Below, in pieces: positions 1 to 12,100 of a stretch of 64,000 nt of DNA. Location of the stretch: NCBI GenBank assembly GCA_037951105.1, contig JBAMJV010001300.1, forward strand, positions 62,001 to 126,000, read 5' to 3'. The notes under the pieces were generated by a model that searched no databases, was not told the origin of the DNA, and saw nothing but the letters and a program-made list of their open reading frames with translations. Source of the stretch: Echinarachnius parma (taxonomy: Eukaryota > Echinodermata > Echinoidea > Clypeasteroida > Echinarachniidae). Numbering within the stretch: the first letter of the stretch is position 1; every line of letters begins with the position of its first letter. A program made the position numbers and the translations under genes.

Positions 1-26
1 TTTTTGTTTGTTTTTTCTCGGAGCAG

Positions 27-134
27 GAGGAGGATTTGGAGAAGAGCATTTCCAAGTTGGTTTTGGATGAGGATGACACTGAGTATGACCCAGCGGCTTC
101 CAAAGGCTCCATGTCCAAACCCATCTCAATCAAG
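27..134 (+). CDS. PATL1: PATL1 exon (window exon 1)
   Basis: Acceptor CGGAGCAG before 27 and donor AAG|GTCAGT after 134; 36 codons, phase 0 to 0. It starts EEDLEKSISKLVLDEDD, resembling the vertebrate EENLAERLSKMVIENE helix, and is acidic as expected near the Pat1 N-terminus. Earlier coding exons must lie upstream. Confidence 0.8.
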
Positions 135-3100
135 GTCAGTAACAAAAGGATGTAAGTCCCGTCCGTATAGGTCATGAGGTCAAAGGTCAAAGGTCACAGG
201 GCTCATTATATATGCAAAAATAGCATCTGATCATGTTATCTCAACAACCGATTGATGGATTCTCACCAAAAGACTTCCATCTCTATCAAGGTCAGTAACA
301 AAAGGACGATGGCCCACATATTTGTGGTTTGGTAGTCCTAAGGAGAGAGAGTATAAAATGCTACATTTTTAGAGCTCTATTTTGTTACTGTACCTGCTTT
401 CGTCATTTTTAAATGATTTTAGGAAAATCTTTAAATTGGCAATGCATTGTCATATTTTCAAAGCAGATTTTGGTGTTCAAATTGGCAGCTTTGCAGCAAT
501 CATGCTTCATATTTGTCTTTAATTTAAACAACCAAATATTTTCCACCTATTTTTATGTAATTAAAATGTAAAACAAATTTAGGAGTTGCCTATCAAGGTA
601 AATAAAAAAATATGCACCCCATTAATATTTGTGACCGGCTATAGCAAAACCTGGCGCTTGTCGGTAATTCATGTTTTGAAGAAATTGGCATTTTAAGTTC
701 ACACTATGTGTGTAAAAGACCTATGATTGTAAAATTGAAACAATCATATCTTCGCCAATTATTGACCAATTTGTATGTACAAAGCATCAAATGAAAGCTT
801 GTGATAAGGCCTTTGTAATGGTATGAAAATCTACATTTTGATATTTACTGATAAGTGCCGGGTTTTGCTATAGCCGGTCACATTTATAATTCTGTTGTCT
901 TGAGATATGGCTTTTTCAAAGAGCTTTAAAACAGCGAGGAACTGTTATAAACAATCCCAGGGGATTTTTAAATCAAGTTTTCTTAAATGGTTCATGGGTT
1001 CTTTCAAACAAACCCCCAAATATATTTTTAATGTTGTTCATTTTCACTTGGCAGAAGGATAGCGGCGAGTCAAAATCAGCCAGCTATTCGATCCCCAGTC
1101 TCTGTTCGATCGTTCCTTATGTCTCCATTACAACTCATTGTGGGCTTTAGTTTTAAATCAAGTATAATTAAAACAATTTTAATTAAATGTTTATTTTCAC
1201 CTGACAGAAGGGTATTGGCGAGTCAAACATCAGTCAGCTGTTCGGTCCCCAGTCTCCCCCGTCGCTGTTCGATCCTTCCCTCATGTCTCCCAAGCAACAC
1301 AACATCTGGGGCTCCCCGGAAGTGAGGGATACGATTGAAATGCCGCACCGCCAACTCCATCAGCAGGGTCCCGGGGATGCAGAGGAGAGACTCAAGGCAA
1401 TGCTCAACATAGGCCGTGGCGGCGCCCAGGGCAGAGGGGGTGAAGAGAATTGGGAGGTAAGCTGATCATGGAAGTTATAGTGCACGTTACCAGGGAGTAA
1501 CGTTCACTATACCGGAAAAATACCAAAAGGAATGCCCAATTTCTATTATGACGTCATCATCTTATATTCCATTTTATTATACGTGCTAGTGGAATTCAGC
1601 TTGTAGCTCCAAATGTGACATTTTGTTTGTTTGGTAATACAACTATTATATTACATTGGATGAAAGGAATGGATGATTGATGTTCCAGAATAGGCATGCC
1701 AAACAATATTTAAATAAGGGAACGATATACAGGAGGTGCAAAACAATAACAAACAGGCCCTGATTGGCTGATGGTTGGTAGTGGATTAAATTTTACATAT
1801 GGTGATTAAAAGTGAGCAAAGATAAATGGGATTCCAACGGGATTCGAACCCGAGACCTCCAGATTGCTAGACCGGTGCTCTACCGACTGAGCTATAGCAA
1901 TCTAGGTCTAGCAATCCGGAGGTCTCGGGTTCGAATCCCGTTGGAATCCCATTTTTCTTTGCTCACTTTTAATCACAATATATTCTTGGTCAGTTTCTCT
2001 ATATGTTTGAATTAATTATTACAAAAAGCTGTATCGCTTCGGCGATCCCTCACATTTATCCCCAAGTTGATTTTAATCCGCTTCGGGTTTATGTCAGGTT
2101 TATAAAGCTTCTGACTACTTGAGCAATGATGAATTAAGGGGTTTCTGGGAAGAACGCCGTCGTAGGGTTTTCTATAGCTCAGTCGGTAGAGCACCGGTCT
2201 AGCAATCCGGAGGTCTCGGGTTCGAATCCCGTTGGAATCCCATTTTTCTTTGCTCACTTTTAATCACAATATATTCTTGGTCAGTTTCTCTATATGTTTG
2301 AATTAAATTTTACATATGATAATACTTGTATTCGTCGAAAGGGAAATTTTGTGATACTACATATCTAGTTATAAATCGTTATTCTCTTCTGTTTTTCCCT
2401 TGTACTTTTTGGACCAAGTGCAAGTGGAAAAGCTTAACAAAAAAAAAAGATTTTTAGATTTTTAAATTCTTTAATACATATCTAGTTATAAATCGTTATT
2501 CTCTTTTGTTTTTCCCTTGTACTTTTTGGACCAAGTGTAAGTGGAAAAGCTTAACAAAAAAAATTTTTTTTAGATTTTTAAATTCTTTAATACTATGCAT
2601 CCATTTTTGTTCTTTTATGCTTTGTCTGTATCATTTACAACTGTAAGACCCAGCGATAGTGCGTGCAGTCAGCAATACCCAGCCTTCACAATCTGCCAAG
2701 AGGAGAAGTCATGTTTCTCTCTGAACTGCAAATAGAAACGCTTAAAATAGAAGATCATTAGATATTGTGGTACCACAAACTTTCTCTGTTTAACCCTTTA
2801 TCTCTCAGGACCCAGCGATAGTGCGTGCAGTCAGCAACACCCTGCCTCCACAACCTGCAAAGAAGAAAGTCATGTCTCTCGCTGAGCTGGAGCAGGAGCT
2901 GACCGGACGCAAGTCGCCCACGGCAACCGCATCATCAGCTACGAGGGCTCTTCCTGCTCGCTCCATCTCCCCAGAGATTGGCTCACCCACAGGTTAGTAT
3001 GGGACGCTTTTTAATTATTACCATTGGTAATAATACTTGCGCTTAGTAACCCTGTATTACGCGCTATATAAATGCCAGTTATTATTATTTAATTATTATA

Positions 3101-6100
3101 TATTGTTGGACTAATTGTTCATTATTGTGTTTTTTAAAAGAACAATGCTAGCTCACACTGCACAAACTCTGAGGATTAATTGCCCTGTTTTTTCTTCCAA
3201 TAAAGTGGAGCTTGGAGCTTAAAGTTTGTGCACTGTGTGTGCATATATATGAATCTAGTGGCCAAGCGTGATGCCGTGCATGCGTGCATAGGATCCTGTA
3301 TGCAGGAATCGCTCCGGCTGCTACGCCGTGCATGCGCGCATAGGATACTGTCTGTTGTAATTGCTTGCGCTCTGTGTCTTTTCGATGAGCAAGAGAGTTG
3401 TGTAAATCCACTCTACTTTAATTGCACAACTGCTCTACGTGCAATTTACGCGTGATTGACTCATCAAACAGTTTTTGTCGTAGGTGGAGGGAGACTAAGG
3501 GATCCAAATTGCGTCCGTCTGTCTGTCCTCCGTCCTCCGTCCGTCGGCCGTCCGTCTGTCCGTCCGTCTGTGACCCTTACCAAAATTTGAATAACTTTCC
3601 AACCCTGCATCTGTTTGTAACCAAACTTGATTGGTAGATGCCCTACATTGGCCTCCATGATATTCTGGGGTCAAAGGTCACATAAGTAGGTCAAAGGTCA
3701 AATGAGGCCAAATTTGAAGTTTTACCTGCAATAGTCTATTAGGGTTGATAACTTTCCAACCCTGCATCTGTTTGTAACCAAACTTGATTGGTAGGTGCCC
3801 TATATTGGCCTCCATGATATTATAGGGTCAAAGGTCACATAAGTAGGTCAAAGGTCAAATGAGGCCAAATTTGAAGTTTTACCTGCAATAGTCTATTAGG
3901 GTTGATAACTTTCCAACCCTGCATCTGTTTGTAACCAAACTTGATTGGTAGGTGCCCTATATTGGCCTCCATGATATTATAGGGTCAAAGGTCACATAAG
4001 TAGGTCAAAGGTCAAATGAGGTCAAATGTGAAATTTTACCTGAAAGAGTCTCTTAGGGTTGATAACTTTCCAACCCTGCATCTGTTTGTAACCAAACTTG
4101 ATTGGTAGGTGCCCTACATTAGCCTCTATAATATTCTGGGGTCAAAGGTCAAATGAGGTCCAATGTTGCATGAATGCGCGCAAGTGGGCAAGACACTTTA
4201 CGGCTATCGCCTTGTTCTTTAATAGGGATATATAGAGCCCAATTTCAGATTTTGAGTCCACAGAGAGACAGATACTGGAGATAATAGATAGATAAATAGA
4301 AAATGAGCAATGAAAATCTTGATGCCATTGTAATGCTATTTGTGTTTCTCCCAGGTCCTGTGCCCCTGCCCATCGGTACCCCACCCCAGGGACTGTCACA
4401 CATGCAACATGCAGCCCGGTTGCCCCACCACCCTCAACTGCCTCACCATCTACCACCAACACAGCACATACAACAGGCCTCAACCCCTCTTCCTGCAACA
4501 CCACCACAACCACAAAAGGTAAGTTAGATGATGTTCAAAAAAAGGATAATTTACTGCTAGCCCGCCACCACAATAACACAATATTGAATTATATTTATGC
4601 TATTCTGAAAGTCAAGTAAATTTGAAAGCAACATTCTTAGTGCTAGTCACACCACCCATAACTTGGTCACTATCTACCACCAGCGCAACACACACAACAG
4701 AACAGGTTTCGACCCCTCTGCTAGCCACACATAGCCACCCATATAACGCATACAACAGGCCACAATGGCCCGAATTCACAAAGGAGGTTCATACAAACCA
4801 TGGTTTAAACCATGGTCTACATGCTGCTTGTAGACAAGTAAAACAATTTATGATTAATAACGATATAACAGTTAGTGCTTGCTAACCAGCAAATTTCACC
4901 ATCTGAGAAGACAAAAGAAGTTTACATTCTTTCTCCATCAGTTTACAAATGGCACTCCATAGAGGTTTGTACAATCCCCCTTTGTGAATCCAGGCCAATG
5001 TCTTTGTTTTAGCCAGGGCTCGACACTCGCACTTGCCCAGGGCCAGTGAAATTGTACAAAAGTCATATTTTGGTGGCCCGATCGAGCAAGCAGATTTTCA
5101 ACCTGGCATTGACAAATGAGAAAAAATCTAGATTTCTTCCATGTTGTGCTTCATCTTTAATCACAGGTTTGATCAGGAAAGAGTAATATTTTGAATAGTA
5201 AAAAGTTCACTCATGAAATAACATTTTCAGGCCAGTAAATTTTTCTTTCGGGCCACCAGAAAGGGGGAAGAAATTATTTCACTGGCCCGACTAGTCCACT
5301 GACAAAAAAGGTAAGTGTGGAGCCCTTTTATAGCACTACAAAGTACAAGAGAAATGTTGAAGCTATTCAGTGAATTGTGTGTGATATAAATTGACTATTT
5401 AACAATTACGTTTTTCAATTTGCCTCCCTTTGTCAGACCCCCGGAGCACAGCAGTCACCCATAGTGCCCATTCACCCTCAACTACTGCAGCAACTGACCC
5501 GCCAGGTCCACCAGTCCATCGGAGGGAGGGTGTCACCCACACAGATCAGCCAGCTAATCATTCGTCTGCACTCAATGGGTGGACGCATCTCCCCAAACAC
5601 CATCCGCCACGCTGTCTTCACCAGTATCCCCCCTCCCTCTCGCGAAAGTGCAGCGCAACGCAGTCAGCAGATTAGCGGCTCGCCAGGGTTTGGTGCGAGC
5701 CCGCGAGCATTTCACGCAGGATCCCCGCAGATGCCATCGCCGTATTCGTCATCTCCCCGCGGTCCCGTTGCTATGGGAACGAGCCCCGGTGCCAACATGT
5801 CGCCCATGCAGATGGGAGGAGGGCGTGGCATGAGAGGAGGCTTCCCCAGGGCCATGCACGGACTGACTCCTATGAACCCCAGGTAAGGATGTAGTTCAGT
5901 TCTGGTATAGAGGGCGCTGCACAAAATAATTTTTTGTGAGATAATGAAAAACTGAGTGTAAAATTTGAAAGAGCATACAATTTTAACGGCAGAATAAACT
6001 TTATTTGATCAAAATCGGTTCAGAAACAGCTGAAATATTAATAACTATATCCGATCATAATAAATCTGGGGCCCAGATAAATTTGATGATTTTAAAAATA

Positions 6101-9100
6101 AAAAGATTACAAAAATGTTTAAATTTTTTGGAAAATTTTCAAAAGAGGTTCTAAAATAGTTGATCTCTCTATTTAATCATTATTTCAACAAAACATCACA
6201 TGTTTTTGCATAATTTTGTATGAAAAATGGTTGAAACCAATGCTCTTTTAGAGAGCGCCCTCTTGTGTTTTAATGACTCTTTTTGAATGATATCAGGCTT
6301 TTTACTTAGTCGTTTGTAATTTTCTGTACCGTTCGAGCATGGTGGAGTTATAACTATTAGTTTGTAGTGTTACTGTGCAGGTTTTTGTTACTAAAGCTCA
6401 GCCTTACCAACACTGTACTACCCCTTTAACCCATTCAGGACTATCAGACTTTGCTTCAACATGCACTCTCCAATAACTCCAGCCCAAGTATTTTATGGGG
6501 ACCAGTCCTGCTTGGGTTAATGATTAAATATTATAAAGGCAAGGATTTATCATGCTCCATCTTTCTATGCGAGCTTGTCCGAGGCGCATACAAAACAGAA
6601 AGAAAAGACTGCTGTATTATAGGAAAAAACAATACAATTAGCATAATTTCAATAAGATATTTTAAACAAGTGTGGCTTTTAATTTAGTGTTGTGCGTAGG
6701 CACAGACACTTGCCTGTTATTGAACCTGATTTTGAAACCAATTACCGGTAGTTTTTAGAAAGCGCCTTCTTGAGTTTAATGGCCCTTTTTGAATGATTAC
6801 AGGCTTTTTACTTAGCCATTTGTAATTTTGTATTCCTTACGAGCATGGTGGAGTTATAAATGTTAGTTTGTAATGTAATGGTGCAGGTTTTGGGAAAAAA
6901 AATTAGGTTTGACCAAAACTACTCTCTTTACCAAAACTCAACTATCCCTTTAATGTCTTTCATATTTTCTATATCAATGGTTGAGACTGAGAACTTGAGA
7001 AGTCAAATGTTGGATCAAATTAATTTTGCACACAATTTTGTAGGTCAGAACTTTCTCCAAGGAATTATAAACTTACAGATAATTACTTACAATTTTGGGA
7101 ATCTTTAAATGAAAAAGAGAAATTAATAAAAGAGAGCTAAATTGGGTTTCTACAATGATTGCAAACATTAAAACATGATTATCTGAGAAGTACAAAAAGT
7201 GACTTAGTAGTGCCCTTCTCTTTCTCAACGAACAATAAGAACATTTGTGACCGGCTATAGCAAAACCCTGCACTTGTTGGTCTGTATGTGACCGGCTATA
7301 GCAACACCCTGCACTTGTTGGTCTGTATGTGACCGGCTATAGCAACACCCTGCACTTGTTGGTGACTGGCTATAGCAAAACCCTGCACTTGTTGGTAGTT
7401 CATGTGACCGGCTATAGCAAAACCCTGCACTTGTTGGTGACTGGCTATAGCAAAACCCTGCACTTGTTGGTCTGTATGTGACCGGCTATAGCAAAACCCT
7501 GCACTTGTTGGTAGTTCATGTGACTGGCTATAGCAAAACCCTGCACTTGTTGGTGACTGGCTATAGCAAAACCCTGCACTTGTTGGTCTGTATGTGACCG
7601 GCTATAGCAAAACCCTGCACTTGTTGGTAGTTCATGTTTTGAAGATATGGGCACTTTAAGTACACATAAAGTGTGCTTAAGACTTATGTTTCTAAAATTT
7701 AAACAAACATATCTTTGCCAAATATTGTCAGATTTTTTAGAGTAAAAAAAAAAGTTTAAGTCTTTCCTGTGCCAATTCTGGCACATAAGGCGGCGCCTAT
7801 CTCCGATTCATTAGCCCTAGGCCACACGTCTACTAAATGTATAGCAAAAGCTACAGAAGGGGGCCAGTCCTCTGGTAACTTTGGCTAGAAGTCAGAAGGT
7901 ACCATTTTTAAAGTCTTTGGTATGACTCGGTCTGGGTTCGAACCCGGGACCTCCCGTGCATGAGGCGGACACTCTAACCGCGAAGCCACCATGTTCGGTG
8001 TCAGATTTTTTTATTTTTAATTTTTTTTTAGAAGAAGTCATCAAATGAAAGCTTGTGATAAGGCCTTTCTAATGTTATGAAAATCTACATTTTTATTTTT
8101 ACTGACAAGTGTAGGGTTTTGCTATATAGCCAGTCACATTTTAATAAATGAATTTCGTTGATGTTTTCTCTTTGCAGGATCCCACCTGTCCATTCTAGAC
8201 CTCGCTTCTCCGGACCGAGAGGAGCATACTCAAACATGGGGTAAGTAATACACTCGGTTCACTTCACTTTCTTTATTTGACATCACAATATTAAATGTTG
8301 CTTGTAAGTATCGGTTTCCATGGTGGTGTAGATAATACGTGTGGTTTGCGGTTGCACCATGTAAGAGGAGAGGATTGGTGAGTCCTGAAAAGGACTGTTG
8401 GTATTCTTTCTACTAACAGTCTTTTCTAGGATTACCAGTCCTTTTTAGGACTATCCTAGAAAGAATACCAACAGTCCTTTTCAGGACTCACCAATCCTCT
8501 CCTCTTACATGGTGCAACCGCAAACCATACGTATTATCACAATATTATACACTTACCTTCGCTTGTCATACGTAATGATCCATCACAAATTTTGCTTATC
8601 CAGTAATATGCTCTTCCCAAACATTAAAAGAATCTTTGATAATTTTTTGTTCATGTTTTCACCAGGAAATATGACTGGAGACGAGCCCTGTGCGCAGCTC
8701 CAGATCTGGTTCCATCGTGGAGGTGGTTGAGACCACAGACGCTATCGGGGAGACTTTGACTTTATTTGTTCCTGACTAAAAGTGTGCTTTCTCCAACATT
8801 TTAAAAGAATCTTTGATACTTCTTTTCATATTTTCACCAGGAAATATGACCGTGGAGAGGGTCTGCATGCGCAGCGCCAGATCTGGTTCCTGCGTGGCAG
8901 TGGCGGAGACCTCGGGTGCTATTGGGGGACTTTTGACTATATTTGTTCCTGATTAAATTGTGCTAATCCAGATATGTTTTTTCTGTTCATGGTTTCACCA
9001 GGAAATATGATCGTGCAGAGGGTCCCCGTGCGCAGCGGCAGATTCGGTTCCCGCGAGGCGGTGGTGGAGACCACAGACGTTTTCGGGGAGACTTTGACGA

Positions 9101-12100
9101 GTACGGCTGCCTGATGTCACAGAAGGAGAAGGAATGGGTGATAAAGATTCAGATGCTACAGCTGACCTCAAACAACCCCGCTGTGGACGACTTTTACTTC
9201 CAGGTAAGAGCACTTCGGGTTCTAAGAGGTGTTCATGTTTGATATAGATGGGCTGACTTGGGGCTCAAGGTCTATGAACAAATAAAATAACAAATAACTA
9301 TGGACAAATATAATAACAAGACTAATATTGCAGCAGAACTTGATGATGTAACATCTTGATATCTTAGTAGGAAATCAACCCTAGATAAGCCTTGAAAATA
9401 ACATTTAATATCTTTCTTCAGAACTACATGCAGAGGAAAGCTGCAAAGGAGAAGGACAGAGAGGAGAGGGGGAAGGGAGGAACGGACGAAGGAAAGGATA
9501 GAAGGAAGGAAAAGAAACTGCTGCTAAGACCACTGGAGAACAGAGCTTATCAACCAGGTATGGACTCTTACTTTCGTTTATATCTAACCATTTAGTTAGT
9601 AAATGCATCATGTTTGTGTAGAGATGGGAGGGTGACAGGTATTTACAGAGTGGAGAGAGGGAATGAAGGAATGGATGAAGGGAAGGATAGAAGGAAGGAG
9701 AAGAAACTGTTACTAAGACCACTGGAGAACAGAGCTTATCAACCAGGTATGGAGATAAACTAGCAAAGATTTACAAAGAAATGTTATAGTTACATGTATG
9801 GTATTTTAGAATGATATGGTTGAACATGATATGAAAAGATATAGGGTAATTGATGAGGATTTTAGGAAGAGTGGAAAGGAAAAGAAGAAGGAAAATATAA
9901 TTGTGCTAAAGGTGGCTCTAGAAAGCTAACCTTGTCCATTGTAGGCATATAACTATTCAGCCAAAATTAACATGCATGTCAGATCATTAACATTCACACT
10001 AAACATTAGTACCTTGAATTTAAAATGATAATAATAATAATTATAACTGGTTCTTATAGCGCATTTCATTACTTCAACTACTGCATATCAATGCACTTTA
10101 CAATAACAAAGAGAAACATAAAATATTCAAGGACTAATATACACTAAGTGCTAATACATGTATTTATATTCATTGTGTTCACATTTGTCTTTTATCTTGT
10201 ATCACAGCTCAGTTTGAAGGTGCACTAGGCAAGCTAACTTTGTCCAGTGTGAACAACCCCCGACAGATCATCGACATTCACATTGAACATCTGTGCTAAT
10301 ACAATTTATATTCATTGTGTTCACATTTGTCTTTAATCTTGTATCACAGCTCAGTTTGAAGGTGCACTAGGCAAGCTAACTTTGTCCAGTGTGAACAACC
10401 CCCGACAGATCATCGACATTCACATTGAACATCTGTGCTAAATTTATATTTATATTCATTGTGTTCACATTTGTCTTTAATCTTGTATCACAGCTCAGTT
10501 TGAAGGTGCTCTAGGCAAGCTAACCTCGTCCAGTGTGAACAACCCCCGACAGATCATCGACATTCACATTGAACATCTGTGCTAAATTTATATTTATATT
10601 CATTGTGTTCACATTTGTCTTTAATCTTGTATCACAGCTCAGTTTGAAGGTGCTCTAGGCAAGCTAACCTCGTCCAGTGTGAACAACCCCCGACAGATCA
10701 TTGACATTCACATTGAAAACGCCCCAGAGGATGAAGAGGTAAGAATGTCTATATGCAAAAGCTGCATCACTTCGGTGATCCCTCGCATATATTCCCAAGT
10801 TGGTTTCTATCCTTCGGGTTTATGTCAGGTTTATAATAGCTTCTGACTACACGAGCAATGAAAATTAAGGGGTTTCAGGTACAAATGCCATACTAGGGTT
10901 CGAATCCTGTTGGAGTCATTTTCTTCGCTCTTTTTCAATCATATTATATATTTATATGCGATAAATTGAAGGAAAAAAAAGACATGGCAGCCCCCAGTGG
11001 TCAGTCAAAGCAATTGATAACGCTTTCAAATACATTGATTATTTCCAGTATTAGTGATACTCATGAGGAAATATACGACTACAAGAGACAGGAATTCTGC
11101 ACTTATCAAGCACAAATTCCAGCATTTCATTTCCCTTTTATCTTCTGACATGAAGTTCTTTTCAGTACCATACATTTTAACACATCACTTTATTTGTTTG
11201 ATATACATGTAGTCAGCTCAGTGGAAAATTTAGATGGCACAAATTTAACCACTTTTACAGTACATTGTATCACTGGGGCTAAAAACACTCGTACTGTACA
11301 TTGAATGATATATTCCAATTGAATTGATCATGAGTATCACTGGGGCTAAAACACTTGTACAGTACATTGAATAGATCACAGTGGAAATAGGGCCACAACA
11401 CATTCTGACAGTGCATTAGAATACTGTGTACACCATATATTTCACACAGGTTTTATTTTTGCGAATCACTTGTGAATTTCGAAATTAACAACACGCTAAA
11501 ATATTGACACCAAATGCAAAGCAATACACATACAGTATGTGTATTCCATGCATAACTGCACTAGCATCTCTCTTGAAACAGTCATGAATGCGTGCTGGTA
11601 ACAGCCGAACAAGAATTTAACTAATCGCGAAATTGTTGTAAAGTCGCGGAAATCTCATGTACGCAAAATATATGGCGTATACAGTATGCAATTAAACTTA
11701 ATGGCTCATGTCTGTTTTGTGCAGGGTGGTAAGCCGAGCGCCAAGGACCATGGTCGACGACGTCGGACACTCCTGGCCATCGAGCGCCTCTACAGCATGG
11801 TGCTGGTGATCGAAGACCTCAACATTCAGGTACATTCTTAAACCCATTGCCTACGGGAACCTGGTGGGCCCTGTATAAATTCTATGGGAATTCAATAGAC
11901 AGTAGTGATCAGGTTTATTGATTTAATTCCTCTGGGAAAGAATAGGACAAAACATAAACTCTATAGTCATATTGTGAAAGCAAATTGACAACCCATTATA
12001 TATTTTTCTTGTTGCAATCTGAGTTCCACCATGAAGTTCCTTGGTTTGACAGACATTGGACAAGATTTTTTATGACATGTTGGGAGTATACACAGGTCAC

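Noticed and set aside
2172..2243. Possible tRNA-Ala(AGC) gene
   Set aside because: A and B boxes are good, but the acceptor stem does not pair and the anticodon stem has a mismatch; the same sequence recurs inverted and truncated, so it is a SINE head. The same holds at 35863.
7247..7632. Repeat-spacer array looking like a CRISPR
   Set aside because: The 'spacers' are themselves repeated and the units are the TIR of a MITE; the genome is eukaryotic.
7920..7992. Possible minus-strand tRNA-Met gene
   Set aside because: Part of a repeated element with a 12-bp target duplication; a second copy at 23100-23180.
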